Shown here piece after piece: positions 1 to 6,572 of a stretch of DNA of 28,092 nt (positions within the stretch are counted from its first letter, which is position 1; every line of letters begins with the position of its first letter). Location of the stretch: IMG/VR virus record IMGVR_UViG_3300042558_004082, positions 1 to 28,092 of that record; one strand, given 5' to 3'. The notes beneath the pieces are model-generated. The model was not told the DNA's origin. It did no database searches and saw only the letters and a program-made list of their open reading frames with translations. Position numbers and translations under genes: made by a program. The DNA is from a virus.

Positions 1-1
1 G

Positions 2-997
2 TCCACCATCTGCACCCGTATCAGCTTTCTTAGCTTTGATTCCCATTTTTTCTGCGAACGCATTTGAACGTTTTACCAATGGTTCGATTGGTTCATCGAT
101 AACTCTAACATTCATTGGGATTTGTTTATCGGGATTTGCTGCGTTATGTGCAACAACTGCTGCCCATCTATGATGTCCATCCAACACATATCCATCATTG
201 GATACATAAATTGGTGCGGTTATCTTCTCATATGCCGGGTGATTAGGGTCTGCCAACACTTTACTCATTCCCGCAACTTTAACCCCTACAAGCTCACTTT
301 GTGTTGCTTTTAAACGGTCTGGTGGAACTGCGGTTGGTTCTGATACTTTGATACCTTGCTTATTCAACATTTCTTTGAAGAATTCTTCGGTATCAGCTTC
401 ACCATTTTCATCCTTTGGAAGTTTGTCAGCCGGTGAGCCGGGTTGAGGTGTTCCTTTGAATTGTGGCATATCACCTCGTTCTATTCCTTTGTTACCATCG
501 CAATATAAGTTGGTACCTGGAATTGAAACTTTACATAAATTAAAGTTTGGTGCTTTTTCACCTTTAGCCTTTGCTTCTGCTCCCAATTGTGCCAACTTAT
601 CTACAACAGTAGATATTTGTTGTCTTTCAATCGGAGTTACCTGTGATAGCGGTTTTGCTGAAAAATCTGCGCCTGGCATTAAATCTTTCAGCTTTGGCAT
701 TGTATCAGAGTTACCACCCGTTGATTTATCTGCTGATTTTTCAGCTGATGATTTGAAATCAGAACCACTCAGCTTTTGACCTTTTGGTGATTGTTGTTGT
801 GGTTGTTGTGGAGTGGGTGTAGATGGTTTATCGCTTGTAGGTAGTTTACCACCATTAGCTGCTTTAGCTTTATCAATTTCCGCAGGAGTAGGTTTGTCAT
901 GTTTGTTTGGGTCAAAAGTTTTAACCACATAAACATTACCTGTTTTTTTGTTTTTTACAACATCTTCCTCTCTTAATAATGATTTAAGCTTTATCAT
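2..997 (-). CDS. ParB-like domain phage protein, 3' end beyond the window
   Basis: An open reading frame from ATG at 997 runs 332 codons to the left edge without a stop, so the C-terminus is missing. The N-terminus (MIKLKSLLRE) resembles the start of many phage virion-associated proteins. Residues about 30-115 are low complexity, rich in Lys, Pro, Gln and Ser. Two cysteines lie at 155 and 166. Residues about 235-305 look like a ParB/sulfiredoxin-type nuclease fold: a hydrophobic strand followed by DGHHRWAA at 273-280, the region that binds nucleotide in ParB relatives. Such domains occur in phage proteins unrelated to partitioning, so a role in plasmid-like segregation should not be assumed. 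The stop of the 43-residue gene upstream is separated from this start by one base, so the two are co-transcribed. The function is unknown; the domain call is moderately sure and the reading frame is very sure. Confidence 0.75.
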   Translation of the reverse strand, partial: MIKLKSLLREEDVVKNKKTGNVYVVKTFDPNKHDKPTPAEIDKAKAANGGKLPTSDKPSTPTPQQPQQQSPKGQKLSGSDFKSSAEKSADKSTGGNSDTMPKLKDLMPGADFSAKPLSQVTPIERQQISTVVDKLAQLGAEAKAKGEKAPNFNLCKVSIPGTNLYCDGNKGIERGDMPQFKGTPQPGSPADKLPKDENGEADTEEFFKEMLNKQGIKVSEPTAVPPDRLKATQSELVGVKVAGMSKVLADPNHPAYEKITAPIYVSNDGYVLDGHHRWAAVVAHNAANPDKQIPMNVRVIDEPIEPLVKRSNAFAEKMGIKAKKADTGADGG

Positions 998-998
998 A

Positions 999-1130
999 CT
1001 ATCTACCTTGTCCTCTATATTTTTTTGGTTTTTGCTCTTTAGGTCCGTAATTCTTTTTAAGCTTTCCAGTACCTTTTTTACCAAATGAAACTTTTTGGGA
1101 GTTTGACGCTCCACCCTTTGCTTTTGCCAT
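999..1130 (-). CDS. 43-residue Lys/Gly-rich basic protein
   Basis: A short frame from ATG at 1130 to TAG at 999 encodes 43 residues, beginning MAKAKGGASNSQKVSFGKKG and ending in KKYRGQGR. It has more than ten lysines, many glycines, and almost no acidic residues, so it should be strongly positively charged and probably disordered. It is too short for usual ORF cut-offs, but the neighbourhood supports it: it fills the space between two genes and its stop is followed after one base by the ATG of the ParB-like gene. The composition fits a nucleic-acid- or capsid-interior-binding peptide, but that is inference. I recall no characterised family. A chance frame is possible but unlikely given the tight packing. 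Confidence 0.6.
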   Translation of the reverse strand: MAKAKGGASNSQKVSFGKKGTGKLKKNYGPKEQKPKKYRGQGR

Positions 1131-1166
1131 GTAAAAATTTAGTTATTCTCTGATTTGATTGATTTA

Positions 1167-1424
1167 CTACTTCTTAGTTGTTTTTTTAGTTGCTGGCTTT
1201 TTAACCTTTTCTGCAACTTTAACAACTTCTTCAGCTACTGCTTTAACTTTTTCAGCTTTAGCTTTTGCTTTCTTAACTACAACTTTAACTTCTTCTACTT
1301 TCTCTTCGATTGCATCAGGAATGTTGTTGTTGTTTGCGTCAGCGATTTTTCCTTTTTTCATTAGGAAGTAAGTAATTCCACTAACTACTGCCAATGCAAC
1401 TACTACTAATAAAATTGTGCTCAT
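1167..1424 (-). CDS. Membrane-anchored Lys/Ala/Val-rich helical protein
   Basis: An 85-residue protein. Residues 3-22 form one hydrophobic segment (ILLVVVALAVVSGITYFLM) followed by KKGK, which suggests an N-terminal membrane anchor or signal anchor with the tail outside or inside the cell. Residues 29-40 read DANNNNIPDAIE, which matches the calcium loop of thrombospondin type-3/EF-hand-like repeats (Asp1, Asn3, Asn5, Asp9, Glu12). From 41 to the end the chain is a Lys, Ala, Val and Glu repeat likely to form a long amphipathic helix, ending in a basic TKKTTKK tail. Leader bases upstream are A-rich, as in Bacteroidota genes. Holin, spanin or a host-like envelope protein are all possible; nothing decides between them. 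Confidence 0.7.
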   Translation of the reverse strand: MSTILLVVVALAVVSGITYFLMKKGKIADANNNNIPDAIEEKVEEVKVVVKKAKAKAEKVKAVAEEVVKVAEKVKKPATKKTTKK

Positions 1425-1473
1425 AATTGTTTTTTTTTGTTAACGTTTTAAGTAAATATAAATATAAAAAATT

Positions 1474-1782
1474 TTAGTTAAACTTCAATCCATAAAATTC
1501 ATAATTTTTATGAACTGATATTTCATCATTCATAGATATTGCTTCCTCTTCATCTCTATATATTGCATCGACCGGGCATTCTGGAATACATGCACCACAA
1601 TCAATACACATATCGGGGTCGATATATAATTGTTTATCTGATTTTTCTTCATCAGTCATACTATGTACTTCAGCACCTCTTCTATCAATGTGAATAGGTC
1701 CGTTAATACAATCAACAGGGCAAACATTCACGCACCCCATATCAACGCATCCAATACATTTATTACCAATAATGAAACTCAT
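1474..1782 (-). CDS. Bacterial-type dicluster ferredoxin (7Fe/8Fe)
   Basis: A small electron carrier of 102 residues with two cysteine groups. The first is C9, C12, C17, C21 and C25 (C-x2-C-x4-C-x3-C-P-x2-C), the second C59, C62, C65, C69-P. This is the arrangement of FdxA/Azotobacter FdI-type ferredoxins, in which one cluster may be [3Fe-4S] and the other [4Fe-4S]; because C12 is present two [4Fe-4S] clusters are also possible. The segment between the groups (about 26-58) is longer than in FdxA, and an acidic tail follows the second group. It donates or accepts single electrons in the cytoplasm; its partner enzyme is not evident here. An A-type Fe-S carrier gene lies 5.2 kb upstream in the same direction. 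The start at 1782 lies just 6 bases after the stop of the nucleotidyltransferase gene. Confidence 0.88.
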   Translation of the reverse strand: MSFIIGNKCIGCVDMGCVNVCPVDCINGPIHIDRRGAEVHSMTDEEKSDKQLYIDPDMCIDCGACIPECPVDAIYRDEEEAISMNDEISVHKNYEFYGLKFN

Positions 1783-1788
1783 ATATTA

Positions 1789-2220
1789 TTATTTTATTAA
1801 CCAAGATGATGATTGGATTTTATCCCCCAATCCAAAAACTAACTCTATACCCAATTTTTCACATATATCTTTTTCTCCGATAGTATGTGCGGTTTGGTCT
1901 CCACCATTAGTAAATATTATCTTATCAAATTTTGAACCCAGTTGATTGTATATAAACTCAATAGAGCTTTCAACCAATCTACTATTTTCATCGATAGATA
2001 CCATAGCTTCATCTACCGATTTTATGTTACTAACGACTATCAATCTCTCATCTTCATTCATAAATTCTTTAGAACCCTTCATCAATCTCTGATAATCATT
2101 ATTGACTATTACAAATAGAAAATCCCCAATCGATTTTGAACGATTGAGGTATTCTATGTGTCCTTTATGAATTGGATTGAAATATCCGCTAGCTATAACC
2201 AATGTTTTAGTCTTCGCCAT
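1789..2220 (-). CDS. Cytidylyltransferase-like nucleotidyltransferase
   Basis: A 143-residue single-domain nucleotidyltransferase of the HxGH superfamily that includes TagD and the C-terminal domain of HldE/RfaE. It transfers a nucleotide from NTP to a phosphorylated small molecule, releasing pyrophosphate. The nucleotide-binding motif is H18-K-G-H21 in GYFNPIHKGH, NGGDQ follows near 106-110, and the terminal QSSSW at 136-140 corresponds to the ISSTxIR-type motif that binds the triphosphate. The length equals that of a stand-alone domain. The start overlaps the end of the upstream gene by 14 bases. A heptose-kinase-like GHMP gene lies further upstream at 7339-8373, so a sugar-nucleotide pathway is plausible. 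The substrate cannot be read from sequence: a heptose phosphate, glycerol phosphate or pantetheine phosphate could fit. The family is sure, the substrate is not. Confidence 0.85.
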   Translation of the reverse strand: MAKTKTLVIASGYFNPIHKGHIEYLNRSKSIGDFLFVIVNNDYQRLMKGSKEFMNEDERLIVVSNIKSVDEAMVSIDENSRLVESSIEFIYNQLGSKFDKIIFTNGGDQTAHTIGEKDICEKLGIELVFGLGDKIQSSSWLIK

Positions 2221-2455
2221 ATAGTGAGAATCGTTTTATTTCTTTTTCTACTTCAGCTTGCTTTACTATTTCCACCGTTCCTTTCCTTGCTTCAATATAA
2301 AAGTTGGTATCACCATTAATTTGAAACCAACCTTCTAAAGCATCAGTAAGAGATGGATAAATGCCTTTTTGCGAACCATCGGCAAATATCCATCTATCTC
2401 CTGGTGGAACTCTTTTAAGAACTAATGTCTTTTCTTCTTTGAGTTCTTTTTCCAT
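2207..2455 (-). CDS. Small uncharacterised protein
   Basis: An 82-residue protein I do not recognise. It starts with a charged stretch (MEKELKEEKTLVLKR), has a compact centre with conserved-looking Trp, Gly and Pro (PPGDRWIFADGSQKG, EGWFQINGD), and ends in a Lys/Glu-rich helix-prone tail. There is no membrane segment, signal peptide or cysteine. It starts at 2455, one base after the stop of the DUF4494-like gene, and overlaps the nucleotidyltransferase start by 14 bases, so it belongs to the same transcript as both. Coding is supported by tight packing and absence of alternatives. The alternating hydrophobic pattern in the middle suggests a small beta-rich fold; that is inference. Confidence 0.7.
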   Translation of the reverse strand: MEKELKEEKTLVLKRVPPGDRWIFADGSQKGIYPSLTDALEGWFQINGDTNFYIEARKGTVEIVKQAEVEKEIKRFSLYGED

Positions 2456-2456
2456 A

Positions 2457-2663
2457 TTAGAATACTTCTAAGATTTTAGTTTCAGATACCTTTACTACTT
2501 CGTACTCTAAGTTTACACCTTCGGCTACGAACTTCTTAACCAACTTAGCTTCTGCTTCCGTTACTGATAATGCATCTACTAAATAGTTTTCTTTGTTCTT
2601 TTTTACTTTACCTTTCGCATCTTCTACATCTACTGCGACTAATACTGAATAATACTTTGCCAT
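2457..2663 (-). CDS. DUF4494-like small protein
   Basis: A 68-residue protein of a type I associate with DUF4494, a family found mainly in Bacteroidota and their phages. Features I match are a short N-terminal strand (YYSVLVAVD), a KVKKNKENYLVDALSVTEAEA segment with the characteristic hydrophobic residues and the Thr-Glu-Ala-Glu-Ala turn at about 34-38, and a C-terminal strand ending in ILEVF. Cellular members are about twice this long, so this may be the minimal N-terminal domain. Its function is unknown in the family. It is the first gene after a terminator and a strong Bacteroidota-type promoter at 2703-2734, with an A-rich leader of about 35-40 bases, so it probably leads a transcript covering the genes down to the left edge. 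Confidence 0.7.
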   Translation of the reverse strand: MAKYYSVLVAVDVEDAKGKVKKNKENYLVDALSVTEAEAKLVKKFVAEGVNLEYEVVKVSETKILEVF

Positions 2664-2702
2664 AACTTTGTTTGTTTAAATTAATTATTTTGTTTATTGT
2701 TT

Positions 2703-2734
2703 CAAATATACGATTATTTTTTCAAATTGCCAAA
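2703..2734 (-). promoter_or_regulatory. Bacteroidota-type promoter (TTTG-N20-TATATTTG)
   Basis: On the minus strand TTTG (2734-2731) is followed after exactly 20 bases by TATATTTG (2710-2703). This matches the primary-sigma consensus of Bacteroidota, TTTG at -33 and TAnnTTTG at -7. It sits between the terminator of the TonB-receptor gene and the DUF4494-like gene, which it should drive. The predicted start of transcription lies a few bases downstream, giving a leader of roughly 35-40 bases. Confidence 0.8.
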
Positions 2735-2763
2735 CAAAAATGGAGGAATTCCTTCCCCCATTT
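2731..2763 (-). terminator. Intrinsic terminator after the TonB-receptor gene
   Basis: On the minus strand the bases 2763-2738 form AAATGGGGGAA...TTCCTCCATTT, a stem of about 11 base pairs with one G-T pair and a 4-base loop. It is followed by a run of Ts (TTTTT, with TTTG next). It lies about 20 bases past the TAA of the 1094-residue receptor gene, so it should end that transcript. The T-run merges into the -33 box of the next promoter, so termination and re-initiation are back to back. Confidence 0.8.
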
Positions 2764-2784
2764 AAGTTTAGTTTATTTTTGATA

Positions 2785-5700
2785 TTATCTACCAAATGTG
2801 TAACGAATACCTAATTGTGCACTCCATACATCAAATACTGATGAGTTGTACTGATAAGTATCTCTAATTAAATAAGTTCCACTAGCATCTCTTTGAGTAG
2901 CCAATCTATATGTTGGAACGTTGTTAGCATCTCTACTTACAAAGTTTAACAATTGTGAATTAGTTGCTCTTTGAGAAACACCCCACTCATTGTTTAACAT
3001 ATTTCCAAAGTTAAGAATATCTGCTCTGATTTGGAAAGCGTTTCTCTTTCCTGCAATCTTAATAAAAATATCCTGTGCAACTGAAAGGTCAAATCTATGT
3101 AAGAAAGGAAGGTCTAATGCGTTTCTTTCTGCATACTGTCCTCTACGAGTCGAAAGATATGGGTCTTGTGAGATATACGCATCAAATGCAGCTTGTTGTT
3201 GAGCTTCGGTATAAGTTACCGCAGTTGCTCCACTACCCACTGTCAATGTTGCGAAACGAATATCAGAACCACTATTTGGTACGAATACCAAATCATTGTT
3301 AGATACTCTATCACCATTAAGGTCACCTGCTACGATGTAAGAGAATGGATTATTTTGAGAACCTACATATCCTAATGTGAATGTGGTTGCTCCACCATAC
3401 TTCTTACCATAATCGATTCTATATCCTAATAAACCTACAATACGATTCTTAACTACAAATGATGAAGTTGCTAAATCTAAATTGTTATTACCATTAACCG
3501 ATAATGCCGATTGCCAGCTACCACTAGCGATTGAACCTGCATCCATAAAATCTTGTGCATCTGCGGCTGTGTAAGCTACATATCCCCACAATCCTTTAGA
3601 TACTGGCTTTTCTAATTTGAAAGTTGCTGATTTGTTGTAAGCACCATCTCTATTAGTTAAAACTGCACCCATTGATACGTTATCATTTACTCTTACACCT
3701 GCATCAGTACCTGCGTAACGAGGTCTATTATCCACACCCCCCAATGTTCCAACAGGAGCATCTAAGTTAGCGTTATAGTAATGAACTGCGTTGAGTGTTT
3801 TGTTATAAAGTAATTCAACACTAGCCACCAATCCTAACCAAGGTAATTTTTGGTCAACTGCCAAATTGTTTTTCCAAACTTGTGGGAAACGATAATTCTG
3901 GTCAGTAAATGCCAAATCAAATGTAGATGGTAAAGTTGGAGTTGATGGAATAAAATATTGGTTTGGATTAGCAGTGAAACCATAGTTTGCTGCTGCCGCA
4001 CCACTTACATCAATAAATCCTGTCAACACACCATTGTTACCAACTTGATTAGATAAGAAAACGTAAGGAGGTCTACCTGTGAATACACCCGTACCACCTC
4101 TAATTTGTGTTTTCTTATTACCCTTTACATCGTAGTTAAATCCGAAACGAGGTTCGAATAACAATTGTGTTTTTGGTAATACACCTGTATTAAATCTTTC
4201 ACCATTAGCGAATGTCATCGCAGTTACTGCTGGATTCTCTAATGCGGTTTGTTCGAATCCAATGATGTTTGCTCTAATACCAAATGTTAATTTAAGGTTT
4301 TGCGTAGCATCGAATTCATCTTGTAAGTATAAATCCAATCTGTCAGATTTCAAAGTTTGCATTGGGTCAACTGCGCCTGGCAATGCCGAATAACGGAATT
4401 GGAAACGAGATGGTACAAATGCAGAAGGTCTACCACCATTTGCTAATGATTGATTAGCTGCGGTGTAGAAATCATTTAAACTATTGAAAATGTAAACACC
4501 ATTAGAAGCCGGGAAGAATAAGTTGTTAGATTGATACTTTTGATAGTTAAAACCACCTACCAATGTATGCTTATCTAAGTACTTTGTTAAGTTGTTTGTA
4601 ATATTAAATGTAGTGTAATCTAATTTATTTCCCGGAGTGAATGGGTCAAACCCTACTGAAGTGTAAGTTGCTGAACCTTCTCTAATATCAATAGTTGGGA
4701 ACAATTGAGACATATAATCTCTATTTTCAATTTGCTTATCATAAGAAACGATTAAGTTATTGAATAAAGATTTAGATAATGTAGAATTCAATTCCAATAC
4801 TGCTGAACGAGTATTATCCATAATAATGTAACCACCATTTTGGAAACTCATTGCGTTAAATTGTGTTGTTCTATTACCTGCTCCAGCTGATTGAGAGTTT
4901 GAAATATTAATCTCTGCTGATGAATTGTGATGAACATAACGAGCTGTCAATTTATTCTTATCGTTAATGTTCCAATCAGTTCTAATCAAAAACTTCTTTG
5001 AAGCGTTTGTGTTAGAATATCCTTCCCAAGGACCTGTAACATATCCAAACTTATCTTTCATAAAATTAGAAAGAGTTTGCATATCACTATATTTTACTCT
5101 ACTAATTTGTGTACCCGTTAAAGGTGAGCCATCGGAAATCCAAGTTGTACCTGGTTCAGTTCTTTCAATTTGTTCGTAGTTACCAAAGATGAATAATTTG
5201 TTCTTAATAATTGGTGCGCCTAAACGGAAACCTTGTACCTTCTCATCAAATTTAGATGCAGTTACAGTTGTTCCTCTTGCGTTATTACCAACATATGTAG
5301 AACTATTATCTCTTTGTGTTTGATAAGCACTACCTTCAATTTCGTTTGTACCACTTCTAGTTACTGCATTGATACCTGCGCCAGTAAACCCACTCTGGCG
5401 AATATCAAATGGTGCAACGTTAACCTGAAGTTGCTCAATCGCATCCAATGAAATTGCAGATGCTCCGGTTCTACCACCCGCTTGTGCAGATGAACCTAAA
5501 CCGAAATTGTTGTTGAATTGAGAACCATCAATTGTGAAGTTGTTCAAACGAGAATCTTGTGCTCCAAATGAGTTACCATTACCGAATGGATTGTATTTTG
5601 TAATACCATCGATAGTTCTTGCTCCCGTAATCGGAACTGTTGTTAATTCTCTACGTCCAAATTGTTGTGCAGCACCTGTCTTTTCTTTTGAGAAAACACT

Positions 5701-6069
5701 ATTCTTACCAGCCGTTACAACAACCTCTTTTAATGCGATAGATTCATCCATTAAAAAGAAGTTAACATTTGATGTTACACCTAATTGAGTGTTTACATCA
5801 ATTACCTCATCCTTACCATACCCAACATAAGTTGCTTGAATGATATAAGGACCACCAACTCTTACCGCTGGTAATACATACGAACCATTTTTGTTCGTAG
5901 CTGAATTGTACTTAGTACCCGTTGGTACGTGCGTCGCTTGAATTGTAGCGCCAACAAGTACTTCGTTTTTCTGATTCTTTACTACACCTGAAATTGAGGA
6001 AGTGGTAACTTGTCCAAATCCTACAAATCCAATTGTCATAAGAAGTAACGATAAAATCGCTTTTTTCAT
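2785..6069 (-). CDS. Oar-like TonB-dependent outer-membrane receptor
   Basis: A full-length 1094-residue outer-membrane protein of the Oar/TonB-dependent receptor type. Residues 1-20 are a signal peptide (basic MKK, hydrophobic core, cut near GFGQ). About 25-110 is a carboxypeptidase-regulatory-like beta domain (SGVVKNQKNEVLVGATI..., GSYVLPAVRVGGPY). LKEVVVTAGK at about 113-122 leads into the plug domain (to about 240, with LNNFTIDGSQFNNNFGL and a GINAVTRSGTNE motif). The rest is the 22-strand beta barrel, ending QLGIRYTFGR, close to the usual C-terminal aromatic signature. Such receptors import large ligands using TonB energy and are common host genes in Bacteroidota; as phage cargo one is unusual. 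It could serve as a receptor decoy, uptake system or leftover host gene. There is no frameshift or stop. It stands alone between two terminators, with an A-rich leader (AAAACAAAAAAACAGT) before the ATG and no ideal promoter. Confidence 0.95.
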   Translation of the reverse strand: MKKAILSLLLMTIGFVGFGQVTTSSISGVVKNQKNEVLVGATIQATHVPTGTKYNSATNKNGSYVLPAVRVGGPYIIQATYVGYGKDEVIDVNTQLGVTSNVNFFLMDESIALKEVVVTAGKNSVFSKEKTGAAQQFGRRELTTVPITGARTIDGITKYNPFGNGNSFGAQDSRLNNFTIDGSQFNNNFGLGSSAQAGGRTGASAISLDAIEQLQVNVAPFDIRQSGFTGAGINAVTRSGTNEIEGSAYQTQRDNSSTYVGNNARGTTVTASKFDEKVQGFRLGAPIIKNKLFIFGNYEQIERTEPGTTWISDGSPLTGTQISRVKYSDMQTLSNFMKDKFGYVTGPWEGYSNTNASKKFLIRTDWNINDKNKLTARYVHHNSSAEINISNSQSAGAGNRTTQFNAMSFQNGGYIIMDNTRSAVLELNSTLSKSLFNNLIVSYDKQIENRDYMSQLFPTIDIREGSATYTSVGFDPFTPGNKLDYTTFNITNNLTKYLDKHTLVGGFNYQKYQSNNLFFPASNGVYIFNSLNDFYTAANQSLANGGRPSAFVPSRFQFRYSALPGAVDPMQTLKSDRLDLYLQDEFDATQNLKLTFGIRANIIGFEQTALENPAVTAMTFANGERFNTGVLPKTQLLFEPRFGFNYDVKGNKKTQIRGGTGVFTGRPPYVFLSNQVGNNGVLTGFIDVSGAAAANYGFTANPNQYFIPSTPTLPSTFDLAFTDQNYRFPQVWKNNLAVDQKLPWLGLVASVELLYNKTLNAVHYYNANLDAPVGTLGGVDNRPRYAGTDAGVRVNDNVSMGAVLTNRDGAYNKSATFKLEKPVSKGLWGYVAYTAADAQDFMDAGSIASGSWQSALSVNGNNNLDLATSSFVVKNRIVGLLGYRIDYGKKYGGATTFTLGYVGSQNNPFSYIVAGDLNGDRVSNNDLVFVPNSGSDIRFATLTVGSGATAVTYTEAQQQAAFDAYISQDPYLSTRRGQYAERNALDLPFLHRFDLSVAQDIFIKIAGKRNAFQIRADILNFGNMLNNEWGVSQRATNSQLLNFVSRDANNVPTYRLATQRDASGTYLIRDTYQYNSSVFDVWSAQLGIRYTFGR

Positions 6070-6110
6070 ACTGTTTTTTTGTTTTGTGAATAAATTTATT
6101 AATTGTTAAA

Positions 6111-6139
6111 ATAAAAAGGGGTACACTTTCATGTACCCC
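6111..6139 (-). terminator. Intrinsic terminator after the histone-H1-like gene
   Basis: On the minus strand GGGGTACA (6139-6132) and TGTACCCC (6125-6118) form a perfect 8-base-pair stem with a 6-base loop, followed directly by TTTTTATTTT. It begins 7 bases past the TAA of the histone-H1-like gene. It isolates the TonB-receptor gene downstream from upstream transcription, so that gene presumably needs its own promoter; the best candidate, TAAATTTA at 6091-6098, lacks the final G and a clear -33 box. Confidence 0.88.
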
Positions 6140-6146
6140 ATTGGGT

Positions 6147-6320
6147 TTACTTTTTCGTTTCCTCAACTGAAGCCTGTCTATAATCGGTTACCAACTTCTT
6201 CAAGTCGCCAATTGCCGTTCGGGCATTCTTTTGAGATACTTTCGTTGTCTTGTTGTGTTCTTCAACAAATGTGTTCCATAGTTTACTCATTTGTTCGAAT
6301 ACTTCTTGCTTTTTAGCCAT
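6147..6320 (-). CDS. Histone H1-like (Hc1-type) small basic protein
   Basis: A 57-residue protein from ATG at 6320 to TAA at 6147. Its pattern follows the histone-H1-like/Hc1 proteins of Bacteroidota: an N-terminal amphipathic helix (KKQEVFEQMSKLWNTFVEEH), a basic turn (NKTTKVSQKNARTAIGDLKK) matching the GNKxAGxRxRKxxxxLKKL motif of the family, and a short C-terminal helix. Cellular members bind DNA and are about 55-60 residues, so this one is full length. In a phage it could coat or bend DNA, or interfere with the host nucleoid; both are inference. It is a single-gene unit with an excellent promoter directly upstream (6340-6371) and a strong terminator 7 bases after its stop, which suggests separate, probably strong expression. 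Confidence 0.75.
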   Translation of the reverse strand: MAKKQEVFEQMSKLWNTFVEEHNKTTKVSQKNARTAIGDLKKLVTDYRQASVEETKK

Positions 6321-6339
6321 AGTTTTAATTTTAATTAAA

Positions 6340-6371
6340 CAAATATAAGAAGGATTTTTTGAATTACCAAA
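6340..6371 (-). promoter_or_regulatory. Bacteroidota-type promoter for the histone-like gene
   Basis: On the minus strand TTTG (6371-6368) and TATATTTG (6347-6340) are separated by exactly 20 bases, an ideal match to the Bacteroidota consensus. The -7 box ends 19 bases before the ATG at 6320 and the -33 box begins one base after the upstream gene's stop region. The leader is A/T-rich with no Shine-Dalgarno sequence. Confidence 0.85.
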
Positions 6372-6572
6372 TTATCTCCCTCTTTTTCTTCTCAGCTCCA
6401 TCTCTTTTAGATATTTCGCTGTGTATTTATTCTCAACCGAAATGGGCCCATTTGGTTGTTTATTCAAATCGTATTTCCAAATAGAAACACAATCTTCATC
6501 TTCGAATACATATTCAAATTTTTTTGGATTTTCCGTTTTACTATTGTTTTCTTTAGTAACTTTTTTATTCAT
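6372..6572 (-). CDS. Small uncharacterised charged protein
   Basis: A 66-residue protein I do not recognise. The first 18 residues are Lys/Asn/Glu-rich and probably disordered (MNKKVTKENNSKTENPKK). The middle has an acidic-aromatic patch (FEYVFEDEDCVSIWKYDLN), then a Pro/Gly turn (KQPNGPI), and the last 20 residues are a basic helix ending RRKRGR. The pattern of 'xxYxFxDxxxxSxWxYD' recurs in small host proteins of Bacteroidota, but I cannot name a family with confidence. It overlaps the end of the DUF2452-like gene by 8 bases, so translation is coupled. Its stop abuts the next promoter. Confidence 0.7.
   Translation of the reverse strand: MNKKVTKENNSKTENPKKFEYVFEDEDCVSIWKYDLNKQPNGPISVENKYTAKYLKEMELRRKRGR

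Noticed and set aside
456-779. A 107-codon plus-strand open frame
   Set aside because: It lies antisense to the ParB-like gene, which has a better start, recognisable motif and the same direction as all neighbours.
1159-1371. Plus-strand frames with Phe/Leu/Thr-rich products
   Set aside because: They are antisense to the Lys/Ala-rich membrane protein; Lys codons read backwards give Phe and Leu.
1453-1466. TATAAATA (T4 late-promoter-like) and TATATTTA (near -7 box) before the Lys/Ala-rich gene
   Set aside because: The TATAAATA reads on the plus strand, away from the genes; the TATATTTA lacks the final G and a TTTG at the right distance.
5912-6166. Minus-strand 84-codon frame across the receptor start and the terminator
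   Set aside because: It runs in another frame over the receptor's signal peptide and through an intrinsic terminator and has no family features.
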